DNA of 64,000 nucleotides from assembly GCF_019204045.1 (NCBI RefSeq), contig NZ_JAGSPC010000001.1, forward strand, positions 496,001-560,000. Reading direction: 5' to 3'. The position numbers and the translations under genes are program-made. This stretch comes from Erythrobacter crassostreae (GTDB lineage Bacteria; Pseudomonadota; Alphaproteobacteria; Sphingomonadales; Sphingomonadaceae). The notes beneath the pieces are model-generated. The model had not been told where the DNA came from, did not search any database, and saw only the letters and a list, made by a program, of their open reading frames with translations. The first letter of the stretch is position 1. Each line of letters opens with the position of its first letter. Positions 1-10,846 of the stretch are shown piece by piece.

Positions 1-910
<910 letters not shown>

Positions 911-921
<11 letters not shown>

Positions 922-2338
922 CGCTCTCCCCGCGCTCAAGGCCTGAAAGCTCAAGCTGCTCGTCAATCTGACTGATTAAGCGGGCGAGACCGTCTTCCGT
1001 ATCGCTTTCCGCGCGGGCGACGAGCACATCCTGCGTGTTGGACGCACGCAACAGCCACCAGCCGTCTTTGGTGTTCACACGCACACCATCGGTTGCATTG
1101 ACTGCCTCGACTTCAGGTCCGGGATTGTTGGCCAGACGATCGCTGATTTCAGCGATAGCGGGGAATTTGCGCACTTCATCGACTTGGAAACGCATTTCCG
1201 GCGTGTTGAGCATGTTTGGCATGGCCGAGCGCAATTCGGTCACCGATTTACCCAGACGTGCGGAAGCCGCGAGCAGACGGATGCCTGCGTAAAGCGCATC
1301 GTCAAATCCGTAATATGTGTCGGCAAAAAACACGTGCCCGCTCATCTCGCCGGCAAGCGGTGAGCCTGTTTCCTTCATTTTGGACTTAATTAGCGAGTGG
1401 CCGGTCTTCCACATCAGCGGCTTGCCGCCATTCGCCTCAACCGAATCAAACAGAGCGCGGCTGGCCTTTACATCGGCGATAATCGTCGCACCCTGGTACG
1501 TATCGCCCTGTGTCTTGAGCAAATCTTCTGCGTAGATCATCAGTAGTTGATCGCCCCAGATTACGCGGCCTGTGCCGTCAATCGCGCCGATCCGGTCGCC
1601 ATCGCCGTCAAAAGCCACTCCAAAATCGAGGTTCTTCTCCGCGACCAGCGTGCGCAGATCCGCCAAGTTGGCTTCCACAGTCGGATCAGGATGGTGGTTA
1701 GGAAAATGCCCGTCAACGTCGGTAAACAGCAAATGATGCTCTCCGGGAAGCTTCGCAGCGAGCATTTCGAGAGCGGGACCGGCCGAACCGTTTCCGGCAT
1801 CCCATCCCACTTTGAGCCCTTCGAGTGTGACAGTATCGATACCGGTGAGGCCTTCGAGCATACGCTCGACATACTCGCCCATGATGTCGCGCGTAGAAAC
1901 GGCACCCGCACCGTCGATCCAGTCCGCAGCTGCTGCCATTTCCCCGAGCTTTTGGATATCGGCCCCAAAAAACGGACGCCCCTGAAATACCATTTTGAAG
2001 CCGTTGTAATTGGGGGGATTGTGGCTGCCAGTTATCTGAATGCCGCCATCCACCTCTTCGGCTGAAGCCTCAGCGTAATAAAGCATCGGCGTGGCGCTCA
2101 TGCCGATCCGCACGACATCACAGCCGCTTGCAGTAAGCCCCTCTACCAAAGCGTGTTCGAGCATCGGCGAGCTGACGCGGCCATCATATCCGACAGCAAC
2201 TGTCTTGCCGCCTGCGCGGTTCAACAGGGTGCCAAAGCTACGCCCAATCGCGCGCGCATCATCCGGGCCAAGCGTTTCACCAATTATCCCGCGAATGTCG
2301 TACTCGCGCAGGACAGTGGAATCGAATGTGTGTGTCAT
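911..2338 (-). CDS. Phosphomannomutase/phosphoglucomutase
   Basis: A 475-residue alpha-D-phosphohexomutase that interconverts the 1- and 6-phosphates of mannose and/or glucose for polysaccharide and nucleotide-sugar synthesis in the cytoplasm. The N-terminus carries Y-D-I-R-G-I. The phosphoserine loop T-G-S-H-N-P-P is at residues 103-109 (catalytic Ser105), the metal loop D-G-D-G-D-R is mid-protein, and the sugar-binding G-E-M-S-G-H is in the third domain. Length and motifs fit the AlgC/ManB/PMM-PGM group; which sugar is preferred cannot be told. It sits third in a minus-strand run after mipZ and a J-domain gene, and its last codons overlap the start of the J-like gene. An AGGA lies about ten bases before the ATG. 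Confidence 0.9.
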
Positions 2339-2379
2339 GGGAAAGGGATTCCTGTGAATTTGATCAACGTTGGTAAGCG

Positions 2380-2396
2380 CAATTGCATAGCAATTG
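2380..2396. repeat. Short inverted repeat in the J-protein/mutase gap
   Basis: A perfect 7-bp inverted repeat (CAATTGC, spacer ATA, GCAATTG) in the 60-bp gap between the J-domain gene and the phosphohexomutase gene. No T tract follows on the minus strand, so it is not a typical intrinsic terminator. It could be a weak operator, an mRNA hairpin, or chance in an AT-rich stretch. Confidence 0.3.
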
Positions 2397-2398
2397 TT

Positions 2399-2719
2399 TC
2401 AATCTTGCGATGAGCCATCATCACCAATATCGGCGCCGCGATCAGGCAATTCGCCCAGCAGAATATCGCGCGCATCATTGGCTTCATGCACCGCCGCATT
2501 GCTTCCACCCTTGTCAGGGTGAACCATAGCAATCAGCCGCTTATGCGCGGCCAAAATCTGTTCCCGGCTCGCGCGCTCATCTACGCCTAGCAATTTGCGG
2601 GCGCGAAAAACTGCCTGACTGCGGGTCGATTTTCCGCCGAGCCCTTGCCACGGCCATTTGCCGAATGCCCAGCGGAACAGGATGCAGATAATGACGAGTA
2701 TGATAGCAATGCGAAGCAT
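2399..2719 (-). CDS. Membrane-anchored J-domain protein (TIM14/DjlC-like)
   Basis: A 106-residue protein with an N-terminal membrane segment (residues 2-16, I-A-I-I-L-V-I-I-C-I-L), a short G-rich linker and a C-terminal J domain. The J domain has R-K-L-L-G-V at 41-46, helix II around 53-66 and an intact H-P-D at 67-69 followed by K-G-G. This layout matches the small bacterial relatives of mitochondrial Pam18/TIM14, which stimulate DnaK ATPase at the membrane. It starts 4 bp after the mipZ stop and is followed by the phosphohexomutase, so it is likely co-transcribed with both. The client is unknown. Confidence 0.85.
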   Translation of the reverse strand: MLRIAIILVIICILFRWAFGKWPWQGLGGKSTRSQAVFRARKLLGVDERASREQILAAHKRLIAMVHPDKGGSNAAVHEANDARDILLGELPDRGADIGDDGSSQD

Positions 2720-2723
2720 AGTG

Positions 2724-3533
2724 TTACGCTAACGCCAAACTGGGCTCACGGCGAGGAATTTCCGGCAACTGCAGCGCCTTGAGCAAAGCACGCAATTCCT
2801 GACGCGCGATCAGATGGCTGGTGCCAAGTTCGCCCAGATGCCCCTTGTCCAGAAGAGTTAGACCCGAAGGAAACAGCTCGCGATAGATCACCCGCTCGGA
2901 TAGGCCATGCGTGACGCGGAAACCAACACGCTTGGACATTTCTGTAAGCGCCTGTTCGATACGGGCCATATTGCGCGCCTCGACATGGCCGGTCCGGTTG
3001 CGCACAACGACCCAGTCCATCTCAGGCCTTTGCCCCTTTGCGGTTGCCCGGCTCCGCTTGAGCCGCGCCTCCCAAATCAGCTCCGCAAAGAAAGACAGTT
3101 TTTTCACCTTGAACGTTTCGGCATCGACCTGACCGATCAGATCAAAATCGACGAAGCTGTCGTTCATCGGTGTAACCAGCGTGTCTGCATTCTCAGCAGC
3201 CGTGCGCGCCAACGGATCGTCTCGCCCGGGGTTGTCGATAATGAGAAAGTCACAGTCCTTCTCTAGCCGGTCCATTGCGACCAGCAGAGCTTGCTCGCTG
3301 CGCCCCCGAAACACCTCACATTTCGGCGTTGGCAAATCGATCCCACGTTTTTCCATCGTGGCCGTACGATTCTCCATGTAACGATGCGTTGTGCGTTGAC
3401 GCGGATCAAGATCAAGGGCGGTGACGCGTGCGCCCAGATATGACAGCGCGACCGCGACATGAACCGCAGTGGTCGATTTGCCGGTCCCGCCCTTCTCATT
3501 GGCAAAGACTATACGGTGGGCGGTGTGAGCCAT
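2724..3533 (-). CDS. mipZ: Division-plane positioning ATPase MipZ
   Basis: A ParA/MinD-type P-loop ATPase of 269 residues. The deviant Walker A E-K-G-G-T-G-K-S-T-T lies at the N-terminus, followed by V-H-V-A-V-A-L and a D-L-D-P-R-Q motif, with a D-N-P-G-R-D Walker B region. In Caulobacter, MipZ forms a bipolar gradient with ParB and inhibits FtsZ away from midcell. The ATG at 3533 gives the family's usual A-H-R-I-V-F-A-N-E-K-G-G start; an upstream in-frame TTG (3551) is less likely. It is divergent from panC across about 100 bp and heads the minus run with the J-domain protein. Chromosomal ParA is the alternative, but the M-x-H-R-I-V-F-A-N-E-K-G-G start is MipZ-like. Confidence 0.9.
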   Translation of the reverse strand: MAHTAHRIVFANEKGGTGKSTTAVHVAVALSYLGARVTALDLDPRQRTTHRYMENRTATMEKRGIDLPTPKCEVFRGRSEQALLVAMDRLEKDCDFLIIDNPGRDDPLARTAAENADTLVTPMNDSFVDFDLIGQVDAETFKVKKLSFFAELIWEARLKRSRATAKGQRPEMDWVVVRNRTGHVEARNMARIEQALTEMSKRVGFRVTHGLSERVIYRELFPSGLTLLDKGHLGELGTSHLIARQELRALLKALQLPEIPRREPSLALA

Positions 3534-3640
3534 TCGGGTGGTTGTATCCAATTGTCTAACGCAGTGCCGTAAGGCTGCGCTTGTGAGGACAGGCGGCGAG
3601 CGTCTATGTCAAGCCGAACGTTATCTGGGGAGCCAAACTG

Positions 3641-4504
3641 GTGCAAACAGCAACCACGCTCGATGTGTTGAGAAAAAAGGTCGCAAATCTGCGTGAGAGC
3701 GGTGCGACAGTCGGATTGGTATCAACAATGGGGGCGCTGCATGAAGGGCATCTAACGCTTGTTCGGCGCGCGCGGGAAGCGTGCGATCATGTCGTCGCAT
3801 CGATATTTGTGAACCCGACGCAATTTGGCCCCAACGAAGATCTGGATGCCTATCCGCGCCAGTTGGAAGAAGATGCAGCCATGCTCGAAGGGGAAGGCTG
3901 TGCCTTGCTGTGGGCACCGACTCTTGAGGAAATGTATCCGGGCGGGGCGAAGAGCTTCGTGACCAGTGTCTCTGTCAGCGGTGTAAGCGAGGGGTTTTGC
4001 GGAGCTTCACGGCCAGGCCATTTTGATGGCGTAGCGACTGTTGTTTGCAAGCTGTTCAATCAAGTCCTGCCTGACATGGCGTTCTTCGGCGAAAAGGATT
4101 TTCAGCAATTGGCGGTGATCCGCGCCATGGCGCGCGATCTGGATTTGTCTCAACCGCAGGCGCATTCCATCATTGGTGTACCAACGGTGCGCGAAACCGA
4201 CGGCCTCGCAATGTCGAGCCGCAACCGGTACCTTTCGCGAGCCGACCGAGAGGCAGCCGCGATTCTGCCTTCAACTCTTGCGCATGCCGCAAAACTAATT
4301 GAAGCGGGCGAACAAGAGATATGGCTTGCTAAGTCTGTAATCGCAGATGACTTGCAGCTTTCAGGGTTCGAAGTCGACTACATTGAAGTTGTAGATTCTC
4401 AAACATTGAAGCCACTCGAGAAGCTCGAAGGTCGACCGGCGCGAATACTCGTTGCAGCGAGGATCGGAAAAACACGGTTGATTGATAATATGGCTGTCGG
4501 ATAA
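3641..4504 (+). CDS. panC: Pantothenate synthetase
   Basis: Condenses pantoate and beta-alanine with ATP, the last step of pantothenate (coenzyme A precursor) synthesis in the cytosol. The HxGH nucleotidyl-transferase motif appears as G-A-L-H-E-G-H at residues 31-37, with S-I-F-V-N-P-T-Q-F, G-E-K-D-F-Q-Q and the KMSKS-like M-S-S-R-N loop, all as in PanC. Length (287) is normal. The start is a GTG; a GGGGAG eight bases upstream supports it. It is monocistronic, divergent from mipZ, and no panB or panD is nearby. Confidence 0.95.
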   Translation: MQTATTLDVLRKKVANLRESGATVGLVSTMGALHEGHLTLVRRAREACDHVVASIFVNPTQFGPNEDLDAYPRQLEEDAAMLEGEGCALLWAPTLEEMYPGGAKSFVTSVSVSGVSEGFCGASRPGHFDGVATVVCKLFNQVLPDMAFFGEKDFQQLAVIRAMARDLDLSQPQAHSIIGVPTVRETDGLAMSSRNRYLSRADREAAAILPSTLAHAAKLIEAGEQEIWLAKSVIADDLQLSGFEVDYIEVVDSQTLKPLEKLEGRPARILVAARIGKTRLIDNMAVG

Positions 4505-4532
4505 TTCACATTGACGCGTGGCCGCCTATAAT
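4505..4532 (+). promoter_or_regulatory. Promoter of tRNA-Gly
   Basis: A perfect -10 box TATAAT (4527-4532) lies 22 bp before the mature tRNA 5' end, with TTCACA (4505-4510) 16 bp upstream as a plausible -35. The competing TTGACG at 4511 is only 10 bp from the -10 and is too close. Confidence 0.6.
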
Positions 4533-4554
4533 GGCAAAGGCGCTGCTCTCGGAT

Positions 4555-4628
4555 GCGGGTATAGCATAGTGGTAATGCTCCAGCCTTCCAAGCTGGCTAG
4601 AGGGGTTCGATTCCCCTTACCCGCTCCA
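4555..4628 (+). tRNA. tRNA-Gly (anticodon TCC)
   Basis: A 74-nt cloverleaf with encoded CCA. The acceptor strands GCGGGTA and TACCCGC pair fully, with discriminator T before CCA. The anticodon arm CCAGC/GCTGG closes the loop CTTCCAA, giving anticodon TCC (Gly). The T arm contains GGTTCGATTCC. It stands alone between panC and cysD, and no integrase or att-like repeat is beside it. Confidence 0.95.
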
Positions 4629-4727
4629 AGATTTGCACTTTGCTGCATCGACACTTGAGCGTTTGCTTGCCTCCCCCCAAACTTTTCTTGGCTTGCCATG
4701 TAAGGCATAGGCTCTAGCTGAAGCTTT

Positions 4728-5630
4728 ATGCGAAGCCTGACACATCTCGAACGGTTAGAAGCCGAGAGCATCCACATCTTCCGCGAGGTCATCGCCGAGG
4801 CGGAGAACCCCGTCATGCTGTATTCGGTAGGCAAGGATTCCTCCGTCATGCTTCATCTGGCGCGAAAGGCATTTTATCCTTCGCCGCCGCCCTTCCCGAT
4901 GCTGCATGTCGCGTCTGGTTGGGATTTTAAGGCCTTGCTCGATCACCGCGACAAGACGGTTAAGGAATACGGGCTCGAGCTAATCGTAGCCCAGAACGAA
5001 GACGCCGATGAACAAGGCATCAATCCGTTCGACACCGGCAGTGCACTCTATTCACAAGCACAGCTAACCGATCCGCTTAAACGCGCGCTGACAGAGCATG
5101 GTTTTGACGCGGCATTTGGTGGCGGACGGCGCGATGAGGAAAAAGCGCGCGCTAAAGAGCGCGTGTTCAGCTTTCGCACCGCATCTCACCGTTGGGACCC
5201 GAAAAACCAGCGGCCCGAACTGTGGAACCTCTACAACGCGAAGAAGAACAAGGATGAGAGCATCCGTGTGTTCCCCATCTCGAACTGGACCGAGCTCGAC
5301 ATCTGGCAATATATCGCGCTTGAGAAGATCGACATCGTGCCGCTCTATCTTTCGCAGAAACGCCGGACTGTCACCCGGGACGGGCTGATCCTTGTCGTCG
5401 ATGACGAGCGTTTTCGCTTTGAAGACGGCGAAGAGCCGGTCGAACGATCAGTCCGTTTCCGGACGCTCGGCTGCTACCCCCTCACCGGCGCCACAGAAAG
5501 CGAGGCGACCGATATGAAACTAATCATTCAGGAAATGCTCCTCGCCACCGGGTCTGAGCGTCAGGGCCGCGCAATCGACAAAGGCCAGTCCGCTTCGATG
5601 GAAGACAAGAAGCAGGAGGGGTATTTCTGA
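4728..5630 (+). CDS. cysD: Sulfate adenylyltransferase subunit 2 (ATP sulfurylase small subunit)
   Basis: The PP-loop subunit of the CysDN ATP sulfurylase, making adenosine phosphosulfate from ATP and sulfate. The PP-loop S-V-G-K-D-S-S-V is at residues 33-40; [12 protein letters not shown] and N-W-T-E-L-D-I-W follow, and the C-terminus E-G-Y-F is typical. One oddity: the usual H-V-D-T-x-W-K-F after the PP-loop reads H-V-A-S-G-W-D-F (residues 60-67). Length 300 is normal. The TGA overlaps the ATG of cysNC, so the subunits are translationally coupled. The next gene fuses subunit 1 to APS kinase, which supports the call. Confidence 0.95.
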   Translation: MRSLTHLERLEAESIHIFREVIAEAENPVMLYSVGKDSSVMLHLARKAFYPSPPPFPMLHVASGWDFKALLDHRDKTVKEYGLELIVAQNEDADEQGINPFDTGSALYSQAQLTDPLKRALTEHGFDAAFGGGRRDEEKARAKERVFSFRTASHRWDPKNQRPELWNLYNAKKNKDESIRVFPISNWTELDIWQYIALEKIDIVPLYLSQKRRTVTRDGLILVVDDERFRFEDGEEPVERSVRFRTLGCYPLTGATESEATDMKLIIQEMLLATGSERQGRAIDKGQSASMEDKKQEGYF

Positions 5631-7546
5631 TGACCGCCTCTGATTCCAGTTTTCAGGTCGACAGCCTCATCGCCGAGGACATCGATGCCTATCTTGACCA
5701 GCATCAGCATAAAAGCCTGATGCGTTTCATTACCTGCGGCAGCGTGGATGATGGTAAATCAACCCTGATCGGGCGGCTGCTATACGATTCAAAGATGATC
5801 TTTGAAGATCAGCTTGCAGCGCTGGAAAGCGATAGCAAGAAAGTCGGCACGCAAGGGGAAGAAATTGATTTCGCATTGTTGGTCGATGGCCTCGCCGCAG
5901 AGCGAGAACAAGGCATCACAATCGACGTGGCATACCGCTTTTTCACCACGGAAAAGCGCAAGTTTATCGTCGCGGATACTCCGGGTCATGAACAATATAC
6001 CCGTAATATGGTCACAGGGGCCTCGACCGCTGACCTCGCCGTAATTCTTGTTGATGCGCGCAAAGGCGTGCTCGTTCAAACGCGCCGTCACAGCTATCTG
6101 GTGCATTTGCTCGGCATCAAACACGTTGTGCTTGCGGTCAACAAAATGGACCTCGTCGACTACGATCAGGCCACCTTTGATGCCATCGTCGAAGACTACG
6201 CAGCATTTGCCAAAGAAGTGGGTATCGAGAAATTCACCGCGATCCCGATTTCTGGCTTCAAAGGCGACAACATCACTGCAGCGCCATCGGACAGTACGCC
6301 GTGGTACTCCGGTCCGGCGCTGATCGATCATCTGGAAACGGTCGACCTTGCCAACAATGCCGCTCAGGAACGATCATTCCGCATGCCGGTGCAGTGGGTG
6401 AACCGGCCCAACCTCGATTTCCGCGGATTTGCCGGCCTGATCACCAGTGGAACGATCAAGCCAGGCGCCCCCGTTCGCATTGTCCCAGCGGGCAAGACCA
6501 GCACCGTCAAAACGATCTCCACCTTCGACGGCGATCTGGACGAAGCGGTTGCGGGTCAATCGGTCACAATTACGCTCAATGACGAAGTTGATTGCAGCCG
6601 CGGTGATGTGATTTCCGCAGCAGGCGATCCACCAGAGGCCTCTGACCAATTCGAATCTACAATTGTCTGGATGGACGAAGCAGCGATGAAACCCGGACGC
6701 GGGTACTGGCTAAAACTCGGCTCGCAAATGGTTACAGCGACGGTGCAGCCCCCGAAATACGAGGTCGACGTAAATTCGTTCGAGCATCTCGCAGCGAAAA
6801 CACTTGAGCTGAATTCGATTGGCGTGGCGGAAATCACCACCGATCGGCCCGTTACTTTCGAATCGTATGGCTCAAGCCGCCAGCTCGGCGGGTTCATCCT
6901 GATCGACAAGTTCACCAACGCGACCGTCGGCGCTGGAATGCTGCATTTCAGTTTGCGGCGGGCACAGAATGTTCACTGGCAGCCGACCACAATCACTCGC
7001 GATGACCACGCAATTCTGAAGAACCAGAAACCGCGCGTCTTGTGGTTCACCGGTCTTTCCGGCTCGGGCAAATCAACCATCGCCAATGAGGTGGAAAAAC
7101 AGTTGGCGCTGATGAACCGTCACACCTTCCTGCTGGATGGCGACAATGTTCGCCACGGCCTTAACAAGGACCTGGGCTTCACTGAAACTGACCGGATCGA
7201 AAACATCCGGCGGATCGGCGAAGTTGCAAAATTGATGGCGGATGCGGGCTTGATCGTGCTGACGGCATTCATTTCGCCTTTCCGTGCGGAGCGCCGGATG
7301 GTTCGAGACATGCTGCCAGATGGGGAATTCATCGAAATCTTTGTCGACACGCCGCTCGAAGTGGCAGAGCAGCGCGACGTGAAGGGGCTCTATAAGAAAG
7401 CCCGCAGCGGTGAGCTAAAGAACTTTACCGGGATCGACAGTCCATACGAAGCGCCTGAAAGCGCTCAAATCACTGTAAATACCGTCGATATGACTCCGGT
7501 CGAGGCGGCTGAGTATGTAATCTCGCAAATCTTGCCGCTGAAATGA
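5630..7546 (+). CDS. cysNC: Bifunctional sulfate adenylyltransferase subunit 1 / APS kinase
   Basis: A 638-residue fusion of two steps of sulfate activation. Residues about 30-450 are an EF-Tu-like GTPase (CysN): [11 protein letters not shown]-loop, D-T-P-G-H-E-Q-Y and N-K-M-D-L-V motifs, then beta-barrel domains. Residues about 465-638 are APS kinase (CysC): [11 protein letters not shown] near residue 475, D-G-D-N-V-R-H-G-L and F-I-S-P-F-R-A-E-R. The product is PAPS. Fused CysNC is common in alphaproteobacteria. It overlaps cysD by one base and cysQ by four. Confidence 0.96.
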   Translation: MTASDSSFQVDSLIAEDIDAYLDQHQHKSLMRFITCGSVDDGKSTLIGRLLYDSKMIFEDQLAALESDSKKVGTQGEEIDFALLVDGLAAEREQGITIDVAYRFFTTEKRKFIVADTPGHEQYTRNMVTGASTADLAVILVDARKGVLVQTRRHSYLVHLLGIKHVVLAVNKMDLVDYDQATFDAIVEDYAAFAKEVGIEKFTAIPISGFKGDNITAAPSDSTPWYSGPALIDHLETVDLANNAAQERSFRMPVQWVNRPNLDFRGFAGLITSGTIKPGAPVRIVPAGKTSTVKTISTFDGDLDEAVAGQSVTITLNDEVDCSRGDVISAAGDPPEASDQFESTIVWMDEAAMKPGRGYWLKLGSQMVTATVQPPKYEVDVNSFEHLAAKTLELNSIGVAEITTDRPVTFESYGSSRQLGGFILIDKFTNATVGAGMLHFSLRRAQNVHWQPTTITRDDHAILKNQKPRVLWFTGLSGSGKSTIANEVEKQLALMNRHTFLLDGDNVRHGLNKDLGFTETDRIENIRRIGEVAKLMADAGLIVLTAFISPFRAERRMVRDMLPDGEFIEIFVDTPLEVAEQRDVKGLYKKARSGELKNFTGIDSPYEAPESAQITVNTVDMTPVEAAEYVISQILPLK

Positions 7547-8304
7547 GCATTCCAACCATGACCGATGCCGCACTTGCTGCACACCTCGCCAAAGTGGCTG
7601 GTCGTATCCTGATTGAGGTCAGGAACAGCGAAATGTTTGAAGGCGAGGCTCTTGGCAAGGCCGGTGATGCCACAGCCAATGAATTTCTTTGTAATGCCAT
7701 TCGCGCGCAAAGGCCGGATGATGGCTTGCTGTCCGAAGAAGAGAAGGACAATTCCGACCGGCTAAACGCGGAGCGCGTTTGGATCGTGGATCCTGTCGAT
7801 GGCACCCGTGAATATGGCGAGCAACGCAGCGACTGGGCAGTTCATGTCGGGCTTTCGATTGCAGGGATCGCGACAATCGGCGCGGTAGCTCTTCCCGGCC
7901 TTGATGGCGGTGTTGTCGTTCGGACAGATCAGCTTTGCGATTTACCGGCACCAGCCAAAGCACCCCGATTTCTGGTTAGCCGCTCCCGCCCAGCGAAAGA
8001 AGCTGTTGCCGTTTCCGAAGCAATGGGCGGCGAACTGGTCGGAATGGGAAGCGCCGGCGCGAAAGCGATGGCAGTCGTGCGCGGCGAAGCGGAAATTTAC
8101 CTGCATTCCGGCGGCCAGTACGAATGGGATAGCTGCGCGCCTGTCGCCGTAGCTGCGGCACACGGCCTGCACTGCTCCCGCATTGATGGCTCGCCCATCC
8201 GTTACAATAGGGCCGATCCGTACTTGCCGGATCTGCTCATTTGCCGGTCCGAATATGCAGAGCAAGTCCTTGCGCTGGTCGCGGGCCTGGAGAGCGAAGC
8301 TTAG
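7543..8304 (+). CDS. cysQ: 3'(2'),5'-bisphosphate nucleotidase CysQ
   Basis: A 253-residue IMPase-superfamily phosphatase that converts PAP to AMP, clearing the by-product of PAPS use. The metal-binding D-P-V-D-G-T-R-E-Y is near residues 85-93; the upstream L-S-E-E-E-K supplies more ligands, and the C-terminal W-D-S-C-A-P-V-A motif is present. It overlaps cysNC by ATGA, so the three genes form one PAPS operon, which favours a PAP phosphatase over an inositol phosphatase. Its stop overlaps the convergent OmpA-type gene. Confidence 0.9.
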   Translation: MSIPTMTDAALAAHLAKVAGRILIEVRNSEMFEGEALGKAGDATANEFLCNAIRAQRPDDGLLSEEEKDNSDRLNAERVWIVDPVDGTREYGEQRSDWAVHVGLSIAGIATIGAVALPGLDGGVVVRTDQLCDLPAPAKAPRFLVSRSRPAKEAVAVSEAMGGELVGMGSAGAKAMAVVRGEAEIYLHSGGQYEWDSCAPVAVAAAHGLHCSRIDGSPIRYNRADPYLPDLLICRSEYAEQVLALVAGLESEA

Positions 8305-8933
8305 TCCGTTTCTGGCGTAAGCGGAGTAGTCTCTGGCTCGGGCTCCCCATCCCCGACCACCGCTACCTCAATCTCAACCCTGCGGTTGGCGGCTCGCCCA
8401 TCTTCATTCGCCTGGCCGTTATCTAAGGCATTCGGCTGGAGCGGGTTTTGCTCTCCAAAGGCGATCACTTCGATGCGGTCTGCATCAATGCCCTTGGCGA
8501 TCAGCCAGTTGCGCACACTATCGCCGCGTGACTGTGATGCGCGCATGTTGACCGCGTCACCTCCGCCTGCATCGCTATGCGCTCGAAGGACGATCGACCC
8601 ACCCTCTATGACTTGTTCTGAGACAAGCAGCTCTTCAAGCGCAGCCATGGCAGCCGCGTCCAACTCGTCTCCGCCATTAGGAAACCCGATAGTCACCATC
8701 AACGGCTCTAGCGGAAGGTCAGCAAGTTCCGGCTGCTCTATGTCAGGCCTTAGAATCGAAACCGGCGCATCAGGACTCGGGAGTTGTTCACTCTCATCAT
8801 TTGCCGCATCAACCGGATTCTCGCCAGTCTGATTGCTGCACGCGGCGAGTATTCCAAATACGCATAGCGCGACGATTATCGGGGCTCTTCTCATCGGGGC
8901 CTCATTGTCGAAGTCTGTCCTCATATTCTTCAT
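8301..8933 (-). CDS. OmpA-family lipoprotein
   Basis: The C-terminal OmpA/Pal peptidoglycan-binding domain is clear: an R-A-H-S-D-A-G-G motif, then R-A-S-Q-S-R-G-D-S-V-R-N-W-L and the terminal N-R-R-V-E-I-E-V. The N-terminus carries the lipobox L-A-A-C. Two starts are possible: ATG 8933, overlapping the antiporter stop by ATGA, or ATG 8894, which begins a cleaner signal peptide (M-R-R-A-P-I-I-V-A-L) and has AATGAGG upstream. The second gives a 197-residue lipoprotein and may be the real one. Probably anchored in the outer membrane, tethering it to peptidoglycan. It is co-transcribed with the antiporter. Confidence 0.85.
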   Translation of the reverse strand: MKNMRTDFDNEAPMRRAPIIVALCVFGILAACSNQTGENPVDAANDESEQLPSPDAPVSILRPDIEQPELADLPLEPLMVTIGFPNGGDELDAAAMAALEELLVSEQVIEGGSIVLRAHSDAGGGDAVNMRASQSRGDSVRNWLIAKGIDADRIEVIAFGEQNPLQPNALDNGQANEDGRAANRRVEIEVAVVGDGEPEPETTPLTPETD

Positions 8934-10846
8934 GTCGCCTGCGGCTTCGGCGTCGAACTCTCGTCCTTTGCTTTGCCAGCCTCCTTTGCGGCCCGTTTCG
9001 CAGCTTGCTCTTCGGGGGTTTTCAGTTGCGGCGGCGTGAATGAAATTACCGTGTCGCCCGCGCGGGGCTCTGGCCGCGCTGCATGAGTGAAAAAGCGCAG
9101 GTTACCCCCACGACGGATCAACAAGAGCACGTTTGCGCTGTCGGGAAGTTTTTCCTGAGCTTGCTCAAAATCAAATTCATCAGACAGCTTGGTTTTACGG
9201 AATATCCAGCCTTCCTGCTGGCGCTCGCCTACGTCGGTTACGCCAAAGCCGCTTTCAAACAGTGCGCGCCCGCGAATGCTTTCCGGCAGAGCATGTTTGT
9301 CATCCTCATCCCCGCTTTCGCCCAGTTGATAGACGCTATCGCGGCCAATTTCGTGGGCAAACTCATTGCACACCAGCGCATTGTAAGCCTCGTTATCGGT
9401 GGCCGCCACAAGCACCTGAAATGGTGCCAGGTCGAGATTGTGTTCGGTTGCTTCGTTGAGAATTTCACCGTGGTAAAACGGGAGTCCTTCGCGCCGCGCT
9501 GCGCCCAGACGTTGCCAGCTGGAATCGACCACCATGATCGGAGTTTTCAACGCCTGCATTTCTTTGGCCAAAGCAATCGTCCAAGGGGTTGAGCCGACAA
9601 TCAAAAGACCGGGCCGTGATGTGCCCTTCACTTTTAACCATTTTGCGACAATGTTGATGCTGAAACCGTGGGCGATCACAGTGGTCACAACCACTGCAAA
9701 GCTGAGCGCAGTCAGGACCTGACCATCGCTATAACCCAAATCGGCGAGCCGCAGGGCAAACAGGCCTGAGATTGCCACCAGCACGATACCGCGAGGCGCG
9801 ATCCACGCCACAAACAGCCTTTCATTCCAAGGCACGTCTGAGCCCAGCAGGCTGATCAGAACGGTAAGCGGCCGAACCACAAACAGCAGAGCCAGCAAGA
9901 ACAAAACAAAGCGCAATCCGACCTCGGTTGTAGGGTCGAGATAAACCAGATCGCTCCAGCTCAGGCTGGCCGACAACAGGATGAAGATGCCTGAAACGAG
10001 CAGAACAGCAACGTTCTCTTTGAACGGGTGGATCGATCGGATGCTGGCGAAACCGGTGTTCGCAAGCGTGATCCCCATAACCGTAACCGCCACCAATCCC
10101 GCCTCATGCTCAATTTTGTTGGTCAGCACGAAGACAAAAATCACTGTGATAAACAGCACCGGGACTTTCAGGAATTCCGGGATCGCTCCGCGCGGAAAGG
10201 CATAAGCAATAAAACGCGCCGCCGCGTAGCCTATCAATCCGGCGAGAATTGCCGCGATGATCAATGGAGGGACTACCTCGGCCAAAGAGGCGTTGGGGCT
10301 TTCAGAAACGCGGCGGAAATATTCATAAGCGATCACTGCGCAAAGCGCGCCAGTGGGATCGTTGACGATACCTTCCCACTTGAGGATGGAATTGGGCCGG
10401 GTCTGTACATTGGCCTGACGCAAGAGCGGGATAACAACCGTCGGCCCCGTCACGATCAGAATGCCGCCAAACAGCACCGCTACCGGCCAGGCAAGCCCGG
10501 CAATCTGACTCGCAGCAAGCGCACCAAGCGCCCAGCCAACGATCACGCCAATTGTCGCCAGCCGCCAAACTGCGCTGCCAGAATGCCGCAACTCCCTAAG
10601 GTCAAGGCTAAGGCCGCCTTCAAACAGGATAAGAGCAACACCAATCCCGATTGCAGGATCAAGGAGGTCCCCGAACGCTGCCTCTGGATCAAGCAGCCTA
10701 AAACCAAGCTCGCCCGCAACGGGTCCCGCGAGGAACCCTGCAGCAAGCATCAATACGATCGCCGGCCAGCCAGTGCGCCAAGCAATCCATTGAGCCCCGA
10801 TACCGAGGACTCCGATCGTGGCAATGACAAGCGCTTGCGATTCCAT
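8930..10846 (-). CDS. CPA1-type cation/proton antiporter with RCK domain
   Basis: A 638-residue inner-membrane protein. Residues about 1-400 form some 12 hydrophobic segments of a sodium/potassium-proton exchanger (early G-x-L-A-G-P and an F-E-G-G-L-S-L motif typical of NhaP-type CPA1). Residues about 405-530 are a TrkA-N/RCK nucleotide-binding domain (L-L-I-V-G-S-T-P-W-T-I-A-L-A, acidic D after the second strand). A TrkA-C-like region follows, then a charged Ala/Lys/Glu tail. An AGGA lies before the ATG. The RCK domain suggests gating by nucleotide. Sodium versus potassium cannot be decided from sequence. Confidence 0.88.
   Translation of the reverse strand: MESQALVIATIGVLGIGAQWIAWRTGWPAIVLMLAAGFLAGPVAGELGFRLLDPEAAFGDLLDPAIGIGVALILFEGGLSLDLRELRHSGSAVWRLATIGVIVGWALGALAASQIAGLAWPVAVLFGGILIVTGPTVVIPLLRQANVQTRPNSILKWEGIVNDPTGALCAVIAYEYFRRVSESPNASLAEVVPPLIIAAILAGLIGYAAARFIAYAFPRGAIPEFLKVPVLFITVIFVFVLTNKIEHEAGLVAVTVMGITLANTGFASIRSIHPFKENVAVLLVSGIFILLSASLSWSDLVYLDPTTEVGLRFVLFLLALLFVVRPLTVLISLLGSDVPWNERLFVAWIAPRGIVLVAISGLFALRLADLGYSDGQVLTALSFAVVVTTVIAHGFSINIVAKWLKVKGTSRPGLLIVGSTPWTIALAKEMQALKTPIMVVDSSWQRLGAARREGLPFYHGEILNEATEHNLDLAPFQVLVAATDNEAYNALVCNEFAHEIGRDSVYQLGESGDEDDKHALPESIRGRALFESGFGVTDVGERQQEGWIFRKTKLSDEFDFEQAQEKLPDSANVLLLIRRGGNLRFFTHAARPEPRAGDTVISFTPPQLKTPEEQAAKRAAKEAGKAKDESSTPKPQAT

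Noticed and set aside
4511..4532. TTGACG as the -35 of tRNA-Gly
   Set aside because: Only 10 bp from TATAAT; TTCACA at 4505 gives a usable 16-bp spacer.
4555..4628. tRNA-Gly as an integration site of a mobile element
   Set aside because: No integrase, no repeated tRNA 3' end and no foreign-looking genes near it; the same holds for tRNA-Thr at 31729.
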